Below, piece by piece: positions 56,209-64,000 of a stretch of DNA of 64,000 bases. Origin of the DNA: Terrisporobacter sp. (GTDB lineage: Bacteria; Bacillota_A; Clostridia; Peptostreptococcales; Peptostreptococcaceae); assembly GCA_029851945.1 (NCBI GenBank), contig JARKUZ010000075.1:1-64000 (forward strand). The letters are read 5' to 3'. Numbering within the stretch: the stretch's first letter is position 1; each line of letters begins with the position of its first letter. Made by a program: the position numbers and the translations under genes. A model generated the notes under the pieces. The model ran no database searches, was not told the origin of the DNA, and was given only the letters and a program-made list of their open reading frames with translations.

Positions 56209-57411
56209 ATGAAAACATTAATTAGTTCCCATGATATTTGGTCTTTATGGGCATTTATTACTGGATGGGCAGCTTTTAGTATTTATCTTGAACAAAAATA
56301 TGAATGGGCTTCAAAAGTCTCAGGAAGCATAGTTGCTTTAGTTGGAGCTTTAATATTATCAAATCTTAAAATTATTCCAACTGAATCAGTTGTATATGAT
56401 CAAGTATGGAATTATGCAGTTCCATTGGCTATTACATTACTTTTATATCAATGTAATGTGAAAAAAGTATGGAAAGAAAGCGGAAAAATACTCGTATTAT
56501 TCCTTATAAGTTCTGTTGGCACTATGATTGGTTCTGCTATTGGTTATGTAATCTTAAATAAACATATTCCTTATCTGGCAGAGTTAGCAGGAGTAATGAC
56601 AGGTACTTATATTGGTGGTAGTGTAAATTTTGCAGCAATATCAAGCTCTTTTGATATACCAGGGGACTTAGTTTCAGCAGCAGTAGTTTCAGACAATCTG
56701 CTTATGGCATTGTACTTCTTTGTGTTAATCGCTATTCCAACTATTGGTATATTTAGAAAATCATTCAGACATCCTCACATAGATGAAGTTGAAAAGCTTG
56801 ATATAAAAGATGGTGAAACTGCAGCATCAACTTATTGGACTTCAAAGGCGATTTCTTTAAAAGACATAGGTTTTTCCATTGGTAGTGCATTTATTATAGT
56901 TGCAATATCAAATACAGTTGCAAGTTTATTTTCTTCAATAATACCAACTTCAAATGCTTTCTTAAATATACTAAATACTTTACTAGGAAATCAATATCTA
57001 ATAATTACTACTATAACTATGATTTGTGCCACTTTAAAATCTGATTTCTTTGGAAATCTTGGTGGAGCTCAAGAACTTGGTACATACTTGATTTACTTAT
57101 TCTTTGTTGTTATAGGGGCTCCAGCTTCTATATCATCTATATTATTTGAATCTCCTTTATTATTAGTATTTTGCTTTATAATAGTTCTATTAAATATGAT
57201 AGTAACTTTTATTGCAGCAAAATTATTGAAATTTGATTTAGAAGAAGCAATTTTAGTTTCTAATGCATGTATAGGTGGTCCTACAACAGCAGCAGCTATG
57301 GCTGTTTCAAAGTCTTGGTCAAAACTTATAGCACCTATCATGTTAATAGGTACATTAGGATATGTAATAGGGAATTATTTTGGAATAATTGTCGGTAATT
57401 TCTTTATGTAA
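56209..57411 (+). CDS. DUF819 family integral membrane protein (YjcL-like)
   Basis: 400 residues from ATG 56209 (GGAGG five bases before). About 11 membrane segments. SHDIWSLWAFITGWAAFSIYLEQ, GVMTGTYIGGSVNFAAISSSF, DNLLMALYFFVLIAIP and SNACIGGPTTAAAMAVSKSW are typical of the family; the GGS-N and GGP-T patterns in two half repeats suggest a secondary transporter related to bile-acid/auxin carriers. The substrate is unknown. Terminator AAAAGGTGTAAC/GTTACGCCTTTT at 57455-57489. Confidence 0.9.
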   Translation: MKTLISSHDIWSLWAFITGWAAFSIYLEQKYEWASKVSGSIVALVGALILSNLKIIPTESVVYDQVWNYAVPLAITLLLYQCNVKKVWKESGKILVLFLISSVGTMIGSAIGYVILNKHIPYLAELAGVMTGTYIGGSVNFAAISSSFDIPGDLVSAAVVSDNLLMALYFFVLIAIPTIGIFRKSFRHPHIDEVEKLDIKDGETAASTYWTSKAISLKDIGFSIGSAFIIVAISNTVASLFSSIIPTSNAFLNILNTLLGNQYLIITTITMICATLKSDFFGNLGGAQELGTYLIYLFFVVIGAPASISSILFESPLLLVFCFIIVLLNMIVTFIAAKLLKFDLEEAILVSNACIGGPTTAAAMAVSKSWSKLIAPIMLIGTLGYVIGNYFGIIVGNFFM

Positions 57412-57454
57412 TAATATTTATGTTTAAGTATTTATTTTCTTAAACAATATAAAT

Positions 57455-57489
57455 AAGAAAAGGTGTAACCTTAAGTTACGCCTTTTCTT
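57455..57489. terminator. Bidirectional terminator
   Basis: AAGAAAAGG-GTAAC/GTTAC-CCTTTTCTT stem between the stops at 57411 and 57526. Confidence 0.88.
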
Positions 57490-57525
57490 ATTTTAATTAC
57501 TCTGCATATTCTTTTAATTATTCAT

Positions 57526-58350
57526 TTAAATTTCAATTATTTTACCTGTAGATAAATAATTTATTTTTATACCCATTATTTCTCTTAAATCATTAAATGA
57601 TTTTAAACCTGTACAATGACATGTATAATAATTAATATTTCTATCATTTAAATCTTTTCCTAAAGCTTTTATAAATTCTAAGTCTTCTTCTTTTTTAGAT
57701 ATAGGATTATATAAATGAAGTCCACCGATTTGAATATTAAACTTTCCCTTTATTAATTCTTCTCCTCTTTCTATTATATTTACTACACCACAATGAGAAC
57801 ATCCAGAGATTAATATATTCTTATTATTTTCTTCTATAATTAAATTTTGCTCATGTTTAAAATCATCTTGCAAGTAATTATCTCCTTCTTTCATCAAAAG
57901 ATCTTTATTCGAACTTGGAATAAACTTACTTCCACTTACATTTGAAAATAACCTTAGTTTATCATCTATTATATAGTCATCATCTGTCAAAATAATTCTA
58001 TCATTATCCTTAAATTCTTTATTTAGTCCTATGTAATATTTCATAAAATTTAATAATGTATTATAATATGGTTCAAAAGCATTCTTATTTATATATATCT
58101 TAGCTTTTGAATTTTCTTTTAAAAAACTTTCTAACCCTCCACCATGATCTCTGTGACCATGAGATATAATAACTATATCTACTTCTGCTATATCTATATT
58201 TAACTTTTTAGCATTTTCTATAAAAGTATCATCTGGCCCTAAATCAAATAAGATCTTATGCTCATTAGTTTGAATATGTAAACTTAGGCCGTGTTTTGTT
58301 TTATAATTGCTTGAGATTGCAGTATTTTCTAATAATGTACTTATTATCAT
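57526..58350 (-). CDS. Metallo-beta-lactamase-fold hydrolase (DHPS/MJ0937-like)
   Basis: 274 residues. The metal motif HGHRDHGGG (His64, His66, Asp68, His69) and later GCSHCGVVNI and the HCTG in TCHCTGLKSF mark the MBL subgroup annotated as 7,8-dihydropterin-6-yl-methyl-beta-D-ribofuranosylaminobenzene 5'-phosphate synthase-like. Real substrates in bacteria are unknown. RBS AGGAGGATTTT. Confidence 0.88.
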   Translation of the reverse strand: MIISTLLENTAISSNYKTKHGLSLHIQTNEHKILFDLGPDDTFIENAKKLNIDIAEVDIVIISHGHRDHGGGLESFLKENSKAKIYINKNAFEPYYNTLLNFMKYYIGLNKEFKDNDRIILTDDDYIIDDKLRLFSNVSGSKFIPSSNKDLLMKEGDNYLQDDFKHEQNLIIEENNKNILISGCSHCGVVNIIERGEELIKGKFNIQIGGLHLYNPISKKEEDLEFIKALGKDLNDRNINYYTCHCTGLKSFNDLREIMGIKINYLSTGKIIEI

Positions 58351-58706
58351 AAAATCCTCCTCTAATTAGTAATCAAATATAGTTTCAAAATCCTCTTTTA
58401 AATATGCATCAAAGCACATTTTAATTTATTCTTAATTATTTCACCACTTTAAAATAAACTATCAATATGGTAATTATCATATCATATTAATTGTTATTAA
58501 GTTTTTATTTTAATACTTTTCCTTCATTATATTTCTTCAAACCACACACTTTAAAAATTAAGCTTACTGTGGTACTTTTAGTTTTTTTTACTTAAACATA
58601 TAATTATTACTATAAAAAATAAAATTTTTCTAAAGTAAGTAAAATAATTATTTAGAATAAAATTCATTTTTTTAGAAAACATAATAAAAAATAGGAGTTG
58701 TTAATT
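58351..58706. other. Divergent upstream region of the MBL and ddl genes
   Basis: 356 bp of AT-rich DNA. It contains no recognisable riboswitch or hairpin with a T-run. TAGGAGTTGTTAATT before 58707 is the ddl RBS. Confidence 0.4.
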
Positions 58707-59615
58707 ATGAAGAAAAAAGTAGCCGTTTTAATGGGTGGAATATCTTCTGAAAGGGAAGTTTCATTAAATTCAGGAGAAGCTGTTTTTAATGCACTTGATA
58801 GAGATAAATATGAAGTTCATAAAGTCGTTTTAGATAATAAAATGGATGTTATAAATAAAATGCCAGAGGGAATTGAATTTGCATTCTTAGTGCTTCATGG
58901 TAAGTATGGTGAAGATGGTACTGTTCAAGCTATACTAGAATCAATGGGAATTCCTTATTCAGGATGTGGACCTTTAACTAGTGCAATGTGCATGGATAAA
59001 AATATTACTAAAAAAATGCTTAGAGATTCTGGTGTTCCAACAGCAGACTGGACTATAGCAAAATCAGTAGAAGATATTGATTACGATAAAATAGAAGAAA
59101 TGGGTTATCCTGTTTTTATAAAGCCAAATAGTGGCGGTTCTTCTGTTGCTACTTTCAAAGTAGAACGTAAAGAAAATGTTGAAGCTGCAGTTAAAGCTGG
59201 ATTAGAAGTTGATGAAATAGTTATGATAGAACAATATCTACCAGGAGATGAATATACTTCTTTCATGTTAGATGGTGAAGTTTATCCTACTATAAAAATA
59301 TCATCGACTACAGGATTCTTCGACTATGAAGCAAAATATTCAACTGGTTCAAATGCTGCTAAAGAAGAAATAGTTTATTTAGAAGAAGATCTACAAGAAC
59401 AAATCAATAAAGCTTCTAAATCAGTTTGGGATATTTTCTACTGTAAGGCTTATGTAAGAATAGACTTTATGCTATCAGGTGGTAAATTCTATGTGCTTGA
59501 ATTAAACACTCTGCCAGGAATGACAGTAACAAGCTTAATACCAAGAAGTGCAAATGCTAAAGGATTATCTTATAGTGAATTAGTAGATAAAATAATGGAA
59601 ACTTCTTTAAAATAG
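58707..59615 (+). CDS. ddl: D-alanine--D-alanine ligase
   Basis: 302 residues from ATG 58707. ATP-grasp ligase with KVAVLMGGISSEREVSLNSG, FLVLHGKYGEDGTVQA, GCGPLTSAMCMDKNITK, PVFIKPNSGGSSVATFKV, VIEQYLPGDEYT and the C-terminal metal/substrate segment VLELNTLPGMTVTSLIPRSA. It makes the D-Ala-D-Ala dipeptide of peptidoglycan. Stand-alone gene, not in a mur cluster. Confidence 0.95.
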   Translation: MKKKVAVLMGGISSEREVSLNSGEAVFNALDRDKYEVHKVVLDNKMDVINKMPEGIEFAFLVLHGKYGEDGTVQAILESMGIPYSGCGPLTSAMCMDKNITKKMLRDSGVPTADWTIAKSVEDIDYDKIEEMGYPVFIKPNSGGSSVATFKVERKENVEAAVKAGLEVDEIVMIEQYLPGDEYTSFMLDGEVYPTIKISSTTGFFDYEAKYSTGSNAAKEEIVYLEEDLQEQINKASKSVWDIFYCKAYVRIDFMLSGGKFYVLELNTLPGMTVTSLIPRSANAKGLSYSELVDKIMETSLK

Positions 59616-59625
59616 GATATCTAGA

Positions 59626-59674
59626 CTAAAGTAAGTTTATTTTATATAATTACTTTATATAAATAAAACTTTAG
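59626..59674 (+). promoter_or_regulatory. Inverted repeat upstream of the MocR gene, candidate operator
   Basis: CTAAAGT/ACTTTAG outer arms with TTTATTTTATATAA/TTATATAAATAAA inside, ending just before the AGAGGTG RBS. AAAGTA (59628) and TACTTT (59651) recur at the aspD promoter, so this may be the autoregulatory MocR site. It could also act as a weak terminator for ddl. Confidence 0.5.
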
Positions 59675-59684
59675 AGGTGATAAT

Positions 59685-61136
59685 TTGTTATTTTCCGATT
59701 TAACAATTAATGATAAAGAACCAATTTACATTCAAATAAAGAGATACTTAGAGGATATGATTTCTAAAGGACTTCTACCTCATAACAGTAAGCTCCCTTC
59801 AACAAGGGAGCTTAGTCTGCTTCTTAATGTTAGTAGAAACTCAATTTTAGCAGCCTATGAAGAACTAAAACTAGATGGCATCGTATACTCTGTTTCCGGA
59901 AAAGGTACTTTTGTAAAATGTGATAATAATATAAACAATAGTAATTGGAAAGTTAACTGGAGAAACTTTGAAAACGACTATATAAAAACAACCAATAAAA
60001 TGGATATCATAAAAAATGAGATTAAATGGAAGTCTGGTCAAATTTCCTTTAAAAGTATAGCTCCTGATGGTGAACTATTTGATATGGAAGAATTAAAAAA
60101 ATCATTTTTAAACAGATTTAATCTTGAAGGTCATAAGCTTTTAAATTATGGATATGCCCAAGGATACAAACCTTTAATTGATTACCTACATAATTATATG
60201 AATAAAAAAGGAGTAGATACTTCCAATAAAGATATACTTATGGTTAACGGATTTACAGAAGGATTAAACTTAATAATTTCTACTCTTACTACTAAAGGTG
60301 ATTATATATTATGTGAAAATCCAACTCATAATACATCTATTAAAGTGATGAAATCTCATGGCTTAAATCTTATACCTGTTTCTATAAACGAAAACGGATT
60401 AGATTTTGAAGATTTATCTGAAAAATTAGAAAAATATAAAGATAAGATTAAATTTTCTTATATTACTCCTTCTTATCATAATCCAACAGGAATGGTTATG
60501 TCTCCAGAAAATAGATATAAATTTTATAATCTAATGAAAAAATACAATATACCTATAATTGAAGATGGATTTAATGAAGAACTTTTATACTCTTCTTCTC
60601 ATATCTTCCCTATTTGCTCTCTAGATAATAAAAGTAATGGTGTTATATATGTAGGAAGTTTTTCAAAAATACTTTTCCCTGGTCTTAGAATAGGTTGGTT
60701 ACTTGCAGACAAAAGTCTTATTAATTCACTTGAAAGTGTTAAAAGATCTACTACTATTCATGTATCTTTCTTAGATCAGGGTATTTTATATGATTATCTT
60801 CAAAATGGTGCCTTTGAAAAATATATAAAAAAAACCAGAAAATACTATGGAGATAAATTTAACTTTGCTCTTAAGTGTGTAAAAAAATATATAAATGCTG
60901 ATCATGTTCTTGGTGATGGTGGTCTTCATTTATTTTTAGTTTTAAAAAATATAAATACCCGTAAATTATTAGAAGAGTGTTATAAAAAAGATGTTATTTT
61001 TATGCCTGGAGATTTGTTTTATATAGATAATAATGGAGAAAATACACTTAGACTAGGATTTTCAAGGCTTCCTGATGAAGATATTGAAAAAGGTATAAAA
61101 ATAATAGGCCAAACTATAGATGAATTAAATTCTTAA
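59685..61136 (+). CDS. MocR/GabR-type GntR regulator with aminotransferase domain
   Basis: 483 residues beginning at TTG 59685 (AGAGGTGATAA upstream). Residues 1-75 are a GntR winged helix (PIYIQIKRYLEDMISKGLLPHNSKLPSTREL, NVSRNSILAAYEEL). Residues 110-480 are a fold-type I PLP domain with NGFTEGLNLIIS, SYITPSYHNPTG, EDGFNEEL and the PLP lysine in GSFSKILFPGLRIGW. MocR regulators sense an amino-compound/PLP adduct and usually control an adjacent gene. The next gene, aspD, is itself a PLP aminotransferase/decarboxylase, the probable target. Confidence 0.92.
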   Translation: MLFSDLTINDKEPIYIQIKRYLEDMISKGLLPHNSKLPSTRELSLLLNVSRNSILAAYEELKLDGIVYSVSGKGTFVKCDNNINNSNWKVNWRNFENDYIKTTNKMDIIKNEIKWKSGQISFKSIAPDGELFDMEELKKSFLNRFNLEGHKLLNYGYAQGYKPLIDYLHNYMNKKGVDTSNKDILMVNGFTEGLNLIISTLTTKGDYILCENPTHNTSIKVMKSHGLNLIPVSINENGLDFEDLSEKLEKYKDKIKFSYITPSYHNPTGMVMSPENRYKFYNLMKKYNIPIIEDGFNEELLYSSSHIFPICSLDNKSNGVIYVGSFSKILFPGLRIGWLLADKSLINSLESVKRSTTIHVSFLDQGILYDYLQNGAFEKYIKKTRKYYGDKFNFALKCVKKYINADHVLGDGGLHLFLVLKNINTRKLLEECYKKDVIFMPGDLFYIDNNGENTLRLGFSRLPDEDIEKGIKIIGQTIDELNS

Positions 61137-61164
61137 TCATAATTTAATTTCCTCTTTTTTACTT

Positions 61165-61200
61165 AAAGTATTTTACTACTTTTACTTTATATGTTATAAT
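61165..61200 (+). promoter_or_regulatory. aspD promoter with TACTTT repeats
   Basis: TTTACT (61172-61177), 17-bp spacer, TATAAT (61195-61200). AAAGTA (61165-61170) and tandem TACTTT-TACTTT (61177-61188) overlap the -35 and spacer, echoing the repeat upstream of the MocR gene. Confidence 0.65.
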
Positions 61201-61323
61201 AATTTCAAATAAAACACCTTACCTTTTAAAACTAAAACTTAAATTAATTTAATAGAATAAGGTGAAAATATAAATATGCTATATTTAATATTCTAGAAGA
61301 CAATAAATAGGGAGGAATCTTTT

Positions 61324-62958
61324 ATGGAGAATATAAATTTAAATCGACAAGAGCTTGAAAATATATATGGTAAAATAAGTCCGTTTGAATTCAAAAATAA
61401 GCTTATAGAATTAGCTACTACATCAAATCAAAAAAGTACACGTACTTTATTAGATGCTGGTCGTGGAAATCCAAACTGGCTTGCTGCTACACCAAGGGAA
61501 GCATTCTTTACTTTTGGACATTTTGCCATAACAGAAAGTAGATTTTCTTGGGATGATGGGGATTTAACTGGATTACCTAAAAAAACAGGAATATATGAAC
61601 GTTTTTGTGCTTATTTAGAAAGTAATTCTACTATGCCAGGTATAAATACTTTAAAAAATATAATTGACTATGGAATAAATGAATTAAAATTTACTCCAGA
61701 TGACTTTTTACATGAATTAACTGATGCAATTATTGGGGATAACTATCCATTCCCTGATAGAATGCTTATACATATAGAGAAAATAGTAAAAGAATATTTA
61801 AAAAGAGAAATGAGGTATGATATTCACAAAGGTGGAGACTTTAACGTGTTCGCTGTTGAAGGTGCAACAGCTGCCATGTGCTATATATTTGATTCATTAA
61901 TAGCAAATAATCTTCTTTTAAAAGGTGATAAAATAGCTATAATGACACCTGTATTTACTCCATACTTAGAAATACCTCATCTTCCAAGATATGAATTTGA
62001 AGTTGAATATATAAATTCTAATTCAGTAGATGAAAAAGGAGAACATACTTGGCAATGTAGTGATGAAGAGTTAGAAAAATTAACTAATCCAGATATAAAA
62101 GCATTGTTTGTTGTTAATCCAAGTAATCCTCCATCTGTTGCTATATCTGAAGGATGTGTATCAAAATTAGTAGATATAGTAAATAATCATAATCCTAATT
62201 TAATGATAATATCAGATGACGTTTACGGTACATTTATACATGGTTTTGAATCTTTAATGGCAAAACTACCTTATAATACAATTGGAACTTACTCTTATTC
62301 TAAATATTTCGGTGTTACAGGATGGAGACTGGGAACAATAGCTTTACATGAGGAAAATGTATTTGATAAATTAATAAAAGAATTACCATATTCTATAAGA
62401 AAAAGAACTAATAGAAGATATGCTGATATGAATCCAATTCCAGAAAATGTATCTTTTATAGATAGAATAGTTGCAGATAGTAGACAAGTTGCCTTAAATC
62501 ATACTGCCGGTCTTTCTACTCCACAGCAAGTTCAAATGGCATTCTTCTCTGCCTTTACTCTTATAGATAAAGAGGATAATTATAAAAATAAGACTATAGA
62601 TATATGTCAAAGACGTAAAAAATTATTATTTGACAGTCTAGCGCTTGAAATGATAGATAATCCTAATGATGCTTGCTATTATACTCAATTTGATTTATTA
62701 GAATGGGCAAGAAAAAATCATGGTCGTGATTTTTCTAATTACCTAAGTGAAAATTATAAGCCAGTTGATATATTATTTGACCTCGCTGAGCAATCTTCAA
62801 TAGTCTTACTTGGTGGCGGAGGTTTTGCTGGACCAGAATGGTCTATAAGAATTTCTTTAGCGAATCTTTATGATGAAGCTTATAGTAAAATAGGTATTGC
62901 TCTTAAGAAAATACTTGATAACTATGTATGTATTTGGAAAGAAAGTTTAAATAAATAA
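61324..62958 (+). CDS. aspD: Aspartate 4-decarboxylase / aspartate aminotransferase
   Basis: 544 residues, characteristic of the dodecameric bifunctional aspartate beta-decarboxylase. The long N-terminal part includes RTLLDAGRGNPNWLAATPREAFFTFG; the PLP core has VEGATAAMCYIFDSL, VVNPSNPPSVAI, ISDDVYGTFIHGF and the lysine in YSYSKYFGVTGWRLG. It converts aspartate to alanine and CO2, which with an aspartate/alanine antiporter can generate proton motive force; no such antiporter (AspT) is next to it here. RBS GGGAGGAATC. Preceded by its likely MocR regulator. Terminator at 62966-62998. Confidence 0.94.
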   Translation: MENINLNRQELENIYGKISPFEFKNKLIELATTSNQKSTRTLLDAGRGNPNWLAATPREAFFTFGHFAITESRFSWDDGDLTGLPKKTGIYERFCAYLESNSTMPGINTLKNIIDYGINELKFTPDDFLHELTDAIIGDNYPFPDRMLIHIEKIVKEYLKREMRYDIHKGGDFNVFAVEGATAAMCYIFDSLIANNLLLKGDKIAIMTPVFTPYLEIPHLPRYEFEVEYINSNSVDEKGEHTWQCSDEELEKLTNPDIKALFVVNPSNPPSVAISEGCVSKLVDIVNNHNPNLMIISDDVYGTFIHGFESLMAKLPYNTIGTYSYSKYFGVTGWRLGTIALHEENVFDKLIKELPYSIRKRTNRRYADMNPIPENVSFIDRIVADSRQVALNHTAGLSTPQQVQMAFFSAFTLIDKEDNYKNKTIDICQRRKKLLFDSLALEMIDNPNDACYYTQFDLLEWARKNHGRDFSNYLSENYKPVDILFDLAEQSSIVLLGGGGFAGPEWSIRISLANLYDEAYSKIGIALKKILDNYVCIWKESLNK

Positions 62959-62965
62959 CTAAGCT

Positions 62966-62998
62966 AAAAATGCGTAAATTTATAATTTACGCATTTTT
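62966..62998 (+). terminator. Terminator after aspD
   Basis: AAAAATGCGTAAAT/ATTTACGCATTTTT stem a few bases after the stop; 62999-63155 holds nothing else. Confidence 0.9.
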
Positions 62999-63155
62999 AT
63001 GTTATAAATTCTATGTTATTACTCTGTATCGTACAACCTTTTACAATGTGAGTCGTATTACACATATTCTTACCTGCTGCATTAATCATTATATTTCTGT
63101 TTACTTCATCATAATACTTATTCGTAGCTTTGTTCTCAGTATCTTTATTAAACTA

Positions 63156-63935
63156 TTAATTATACGACTTTAATCTTATAACTCCCTCTTTTAATAAGAT
63201 ATCCAAAGATTTTTCTAGCTCTTCTAAATTAACTACTTCTAAAGAAATAGTAATATCATTATTTTTTTCATGTAATAACTTTAATATTTCTATAACTTTT
63301 ATATCTCCTTTATAAATTCCTAGATGGCTATCTTTGTCTCCATAATTATTATGTAAATGTATATGATTAATTTTATAAGATAAGTTATCTATCCATTCTC
63401 TCAAATCAACTTTAGAGTAAGCATTTATATGTCCTATATCTATGCATAGTGAAAAATTATCTTTATTAATTTCTTTCATTAAACTATCAATTAAATAATA
63501 GTCCTCTTCCAAAACATTTTCTACGACAACATGTAAATCTTTTTTATCTTCCAAAAATTCAGTCCAAAACTTCGCTACATTTTTTATCCATTCTACATTC
63601 ATATAAGTTTTTGGTGTATATCCATTATGATAAACTATTTTATTAGCTTTAAGCTCCCTAGCAACTTCATAAACTTGATTAAATCTAAAACTTGTTACTT
63701 TCTGTATTAAAGGGTCACGAGTCCCAGGGCATAAATCTGCATAGGGTCCATGTACTATTAAATCTATATGTCCATATAAATCTCCCAATTCTTCTTTATA
63801 CTCTTTTATAAATTTTTCTTTATTATCCAATAAGTACGGATGTGCAAATTGGACTACTTCAAGTCCCACATCATATTTTTTTAATATAGGTATTATTTTT
63901 TCTGTTTCAACTAATTGAGATATATAAAACTTCAT
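63156..63935 (-). CDS. Sugar phosphate isomerase/epimerase-like TIM-barrel protein
   Basis: 259 residues of the xylose-isomerase-like/AP-endonuclease-2 fold. Metal and substrate residues sit at HIDLIVHGPYADLCPG, IVYHNGYTPK, HVVVENVLEED (Glu), LCIDIGHINAYS (Asp, His), INHIHLHNNYGDKDSHLGIYKGDI (His ligands) and ISLEVVN (Glu). The substrate is unknown. RBS AAGGTGAAAATAA upstream. It is the last gene in the window and transcribed towards aspD. Confidence 0.88.
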   Translation of the reverse strand: MKFYISQLVETEKIIPILKKYDVGLEVVQFAHPYLLDNKEKFIKEYKEELGDLYGHIDLIVHGPYADLCPGTRDPLIQKVTSFRFNQVYEVARELKANKIVYHNGYTPKTYMNVEWIKNVAKFWTEFLEDKKDLHVVVENVLEEDYYLIDSLMKEINKDNFSLCIDIGHINAYSKVDLREWIDNLSYKINHIHLHNNYGDKDSHLGIYKGDIKVIEILKLLHEKNNDITISLEVVNLEELEKSLDILLKEGVIRLKSYN

Positions 63936-64000
63936 TTTATTTTCACCTTATTTCTTTTTTTATTTTCCTTATTAAAATTTCATTAGTCTATCTAGTCAAT

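Noticed and set aside
1..64000. CRISPR arrays, transposases, phage genes, tRNA and rRNA
   Set aside because: No spaced direct repeats, transposase or integrase motifs, or tRNA/rRNA signatures were found on either strand.

Overview
The window is a 64-kb, very AT-rich chromosomal segment of a low-GC, anaerobic, spore-forming Clostridia. Intrinsic terminators follow most genes, Shine-Dalgarno sites are strong AGGAGG types, and the gene set (reverse rubrerythrin, type III glutamine synthetase, ANTAR regulator, PdaA cortex enzyme, aspartate 4-decarboxylase, many amino-acid and peptide transporters) fits the Peptostreptococcaceae (Clostridioides/Paraclostridium/Romboutsia-like). The genus assignment is inference. 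I see no rRNA, tRNA, CRISPR array, insertion sequence or prophage.

Layout. 1-9.3 kb: small genes (GNAT, EIIB-like, DUF1540), a MalY-type C-S lyase, a broken flavin-oxidase-like gene, a cation/proton antiporter behind a fluoride riboswitch, an NSS amino-acid transporter behind an elaborate leader-peptide attenuator, and a beta-flower-like repeat protein. 9.4-17.2 kb: short-chain dehydrogenase, CBS/CorC membrane protein, AGCS symporter, a zone of gene relics, an HxlR regulator and the psuK-psuG pseudouridine operon. 17.4-29.6 kb: heterodimeric ABC exporter, reverse rubrerythrin, orphan histidine kinase, lipoprotein, AbgT transporter and a DinG-type exonuclease-helicase. 29.6-36 kb: PdaA, hypothetical proteins, a YARHG lipoprotein apparently started at ATT, a degenerate PHP-domain protein, a MerR regulator divergent from a doubly broken MATE gene, and ferredoxin. 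36-44 kb: divergent ANTAR regulator and glnN, HAD nucleotidase, POT-family transporter, ABC exporter. 44-64 kb: housekeeping and metabolic genes (HD protein, transaldolase, VanW, radical SAM, AI-2E transporter, YmaF, BrnQ, DJ-1, zinc PLC-like, Cof HAD, CinA, DUF819, MBL, Ddl) ending with a MocR regulator next to aspartate 4-decarboxylase.

The theme is nitrogen and amino-acid economy controlled by RNA. Four transcripts carry a terminator between promoter and coding start: the antiporter (fluoride aptamer), the NSS transporter (20-codon Tyr/Trp leader peptide followed by seven segments that can pair in two mutually exclusive sets), glnN (terminator overlapped by a small hexaloop hairpin of ANTAR type) and the divergent ANTAR gene itself. 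The NSS leader is the strongest candidate for an undescribed regulatory system here. Several genes are recently inactivated (NimA-like, MATE, maltose acetyltransferase and two relics), so the window also records ongoing gene loss.
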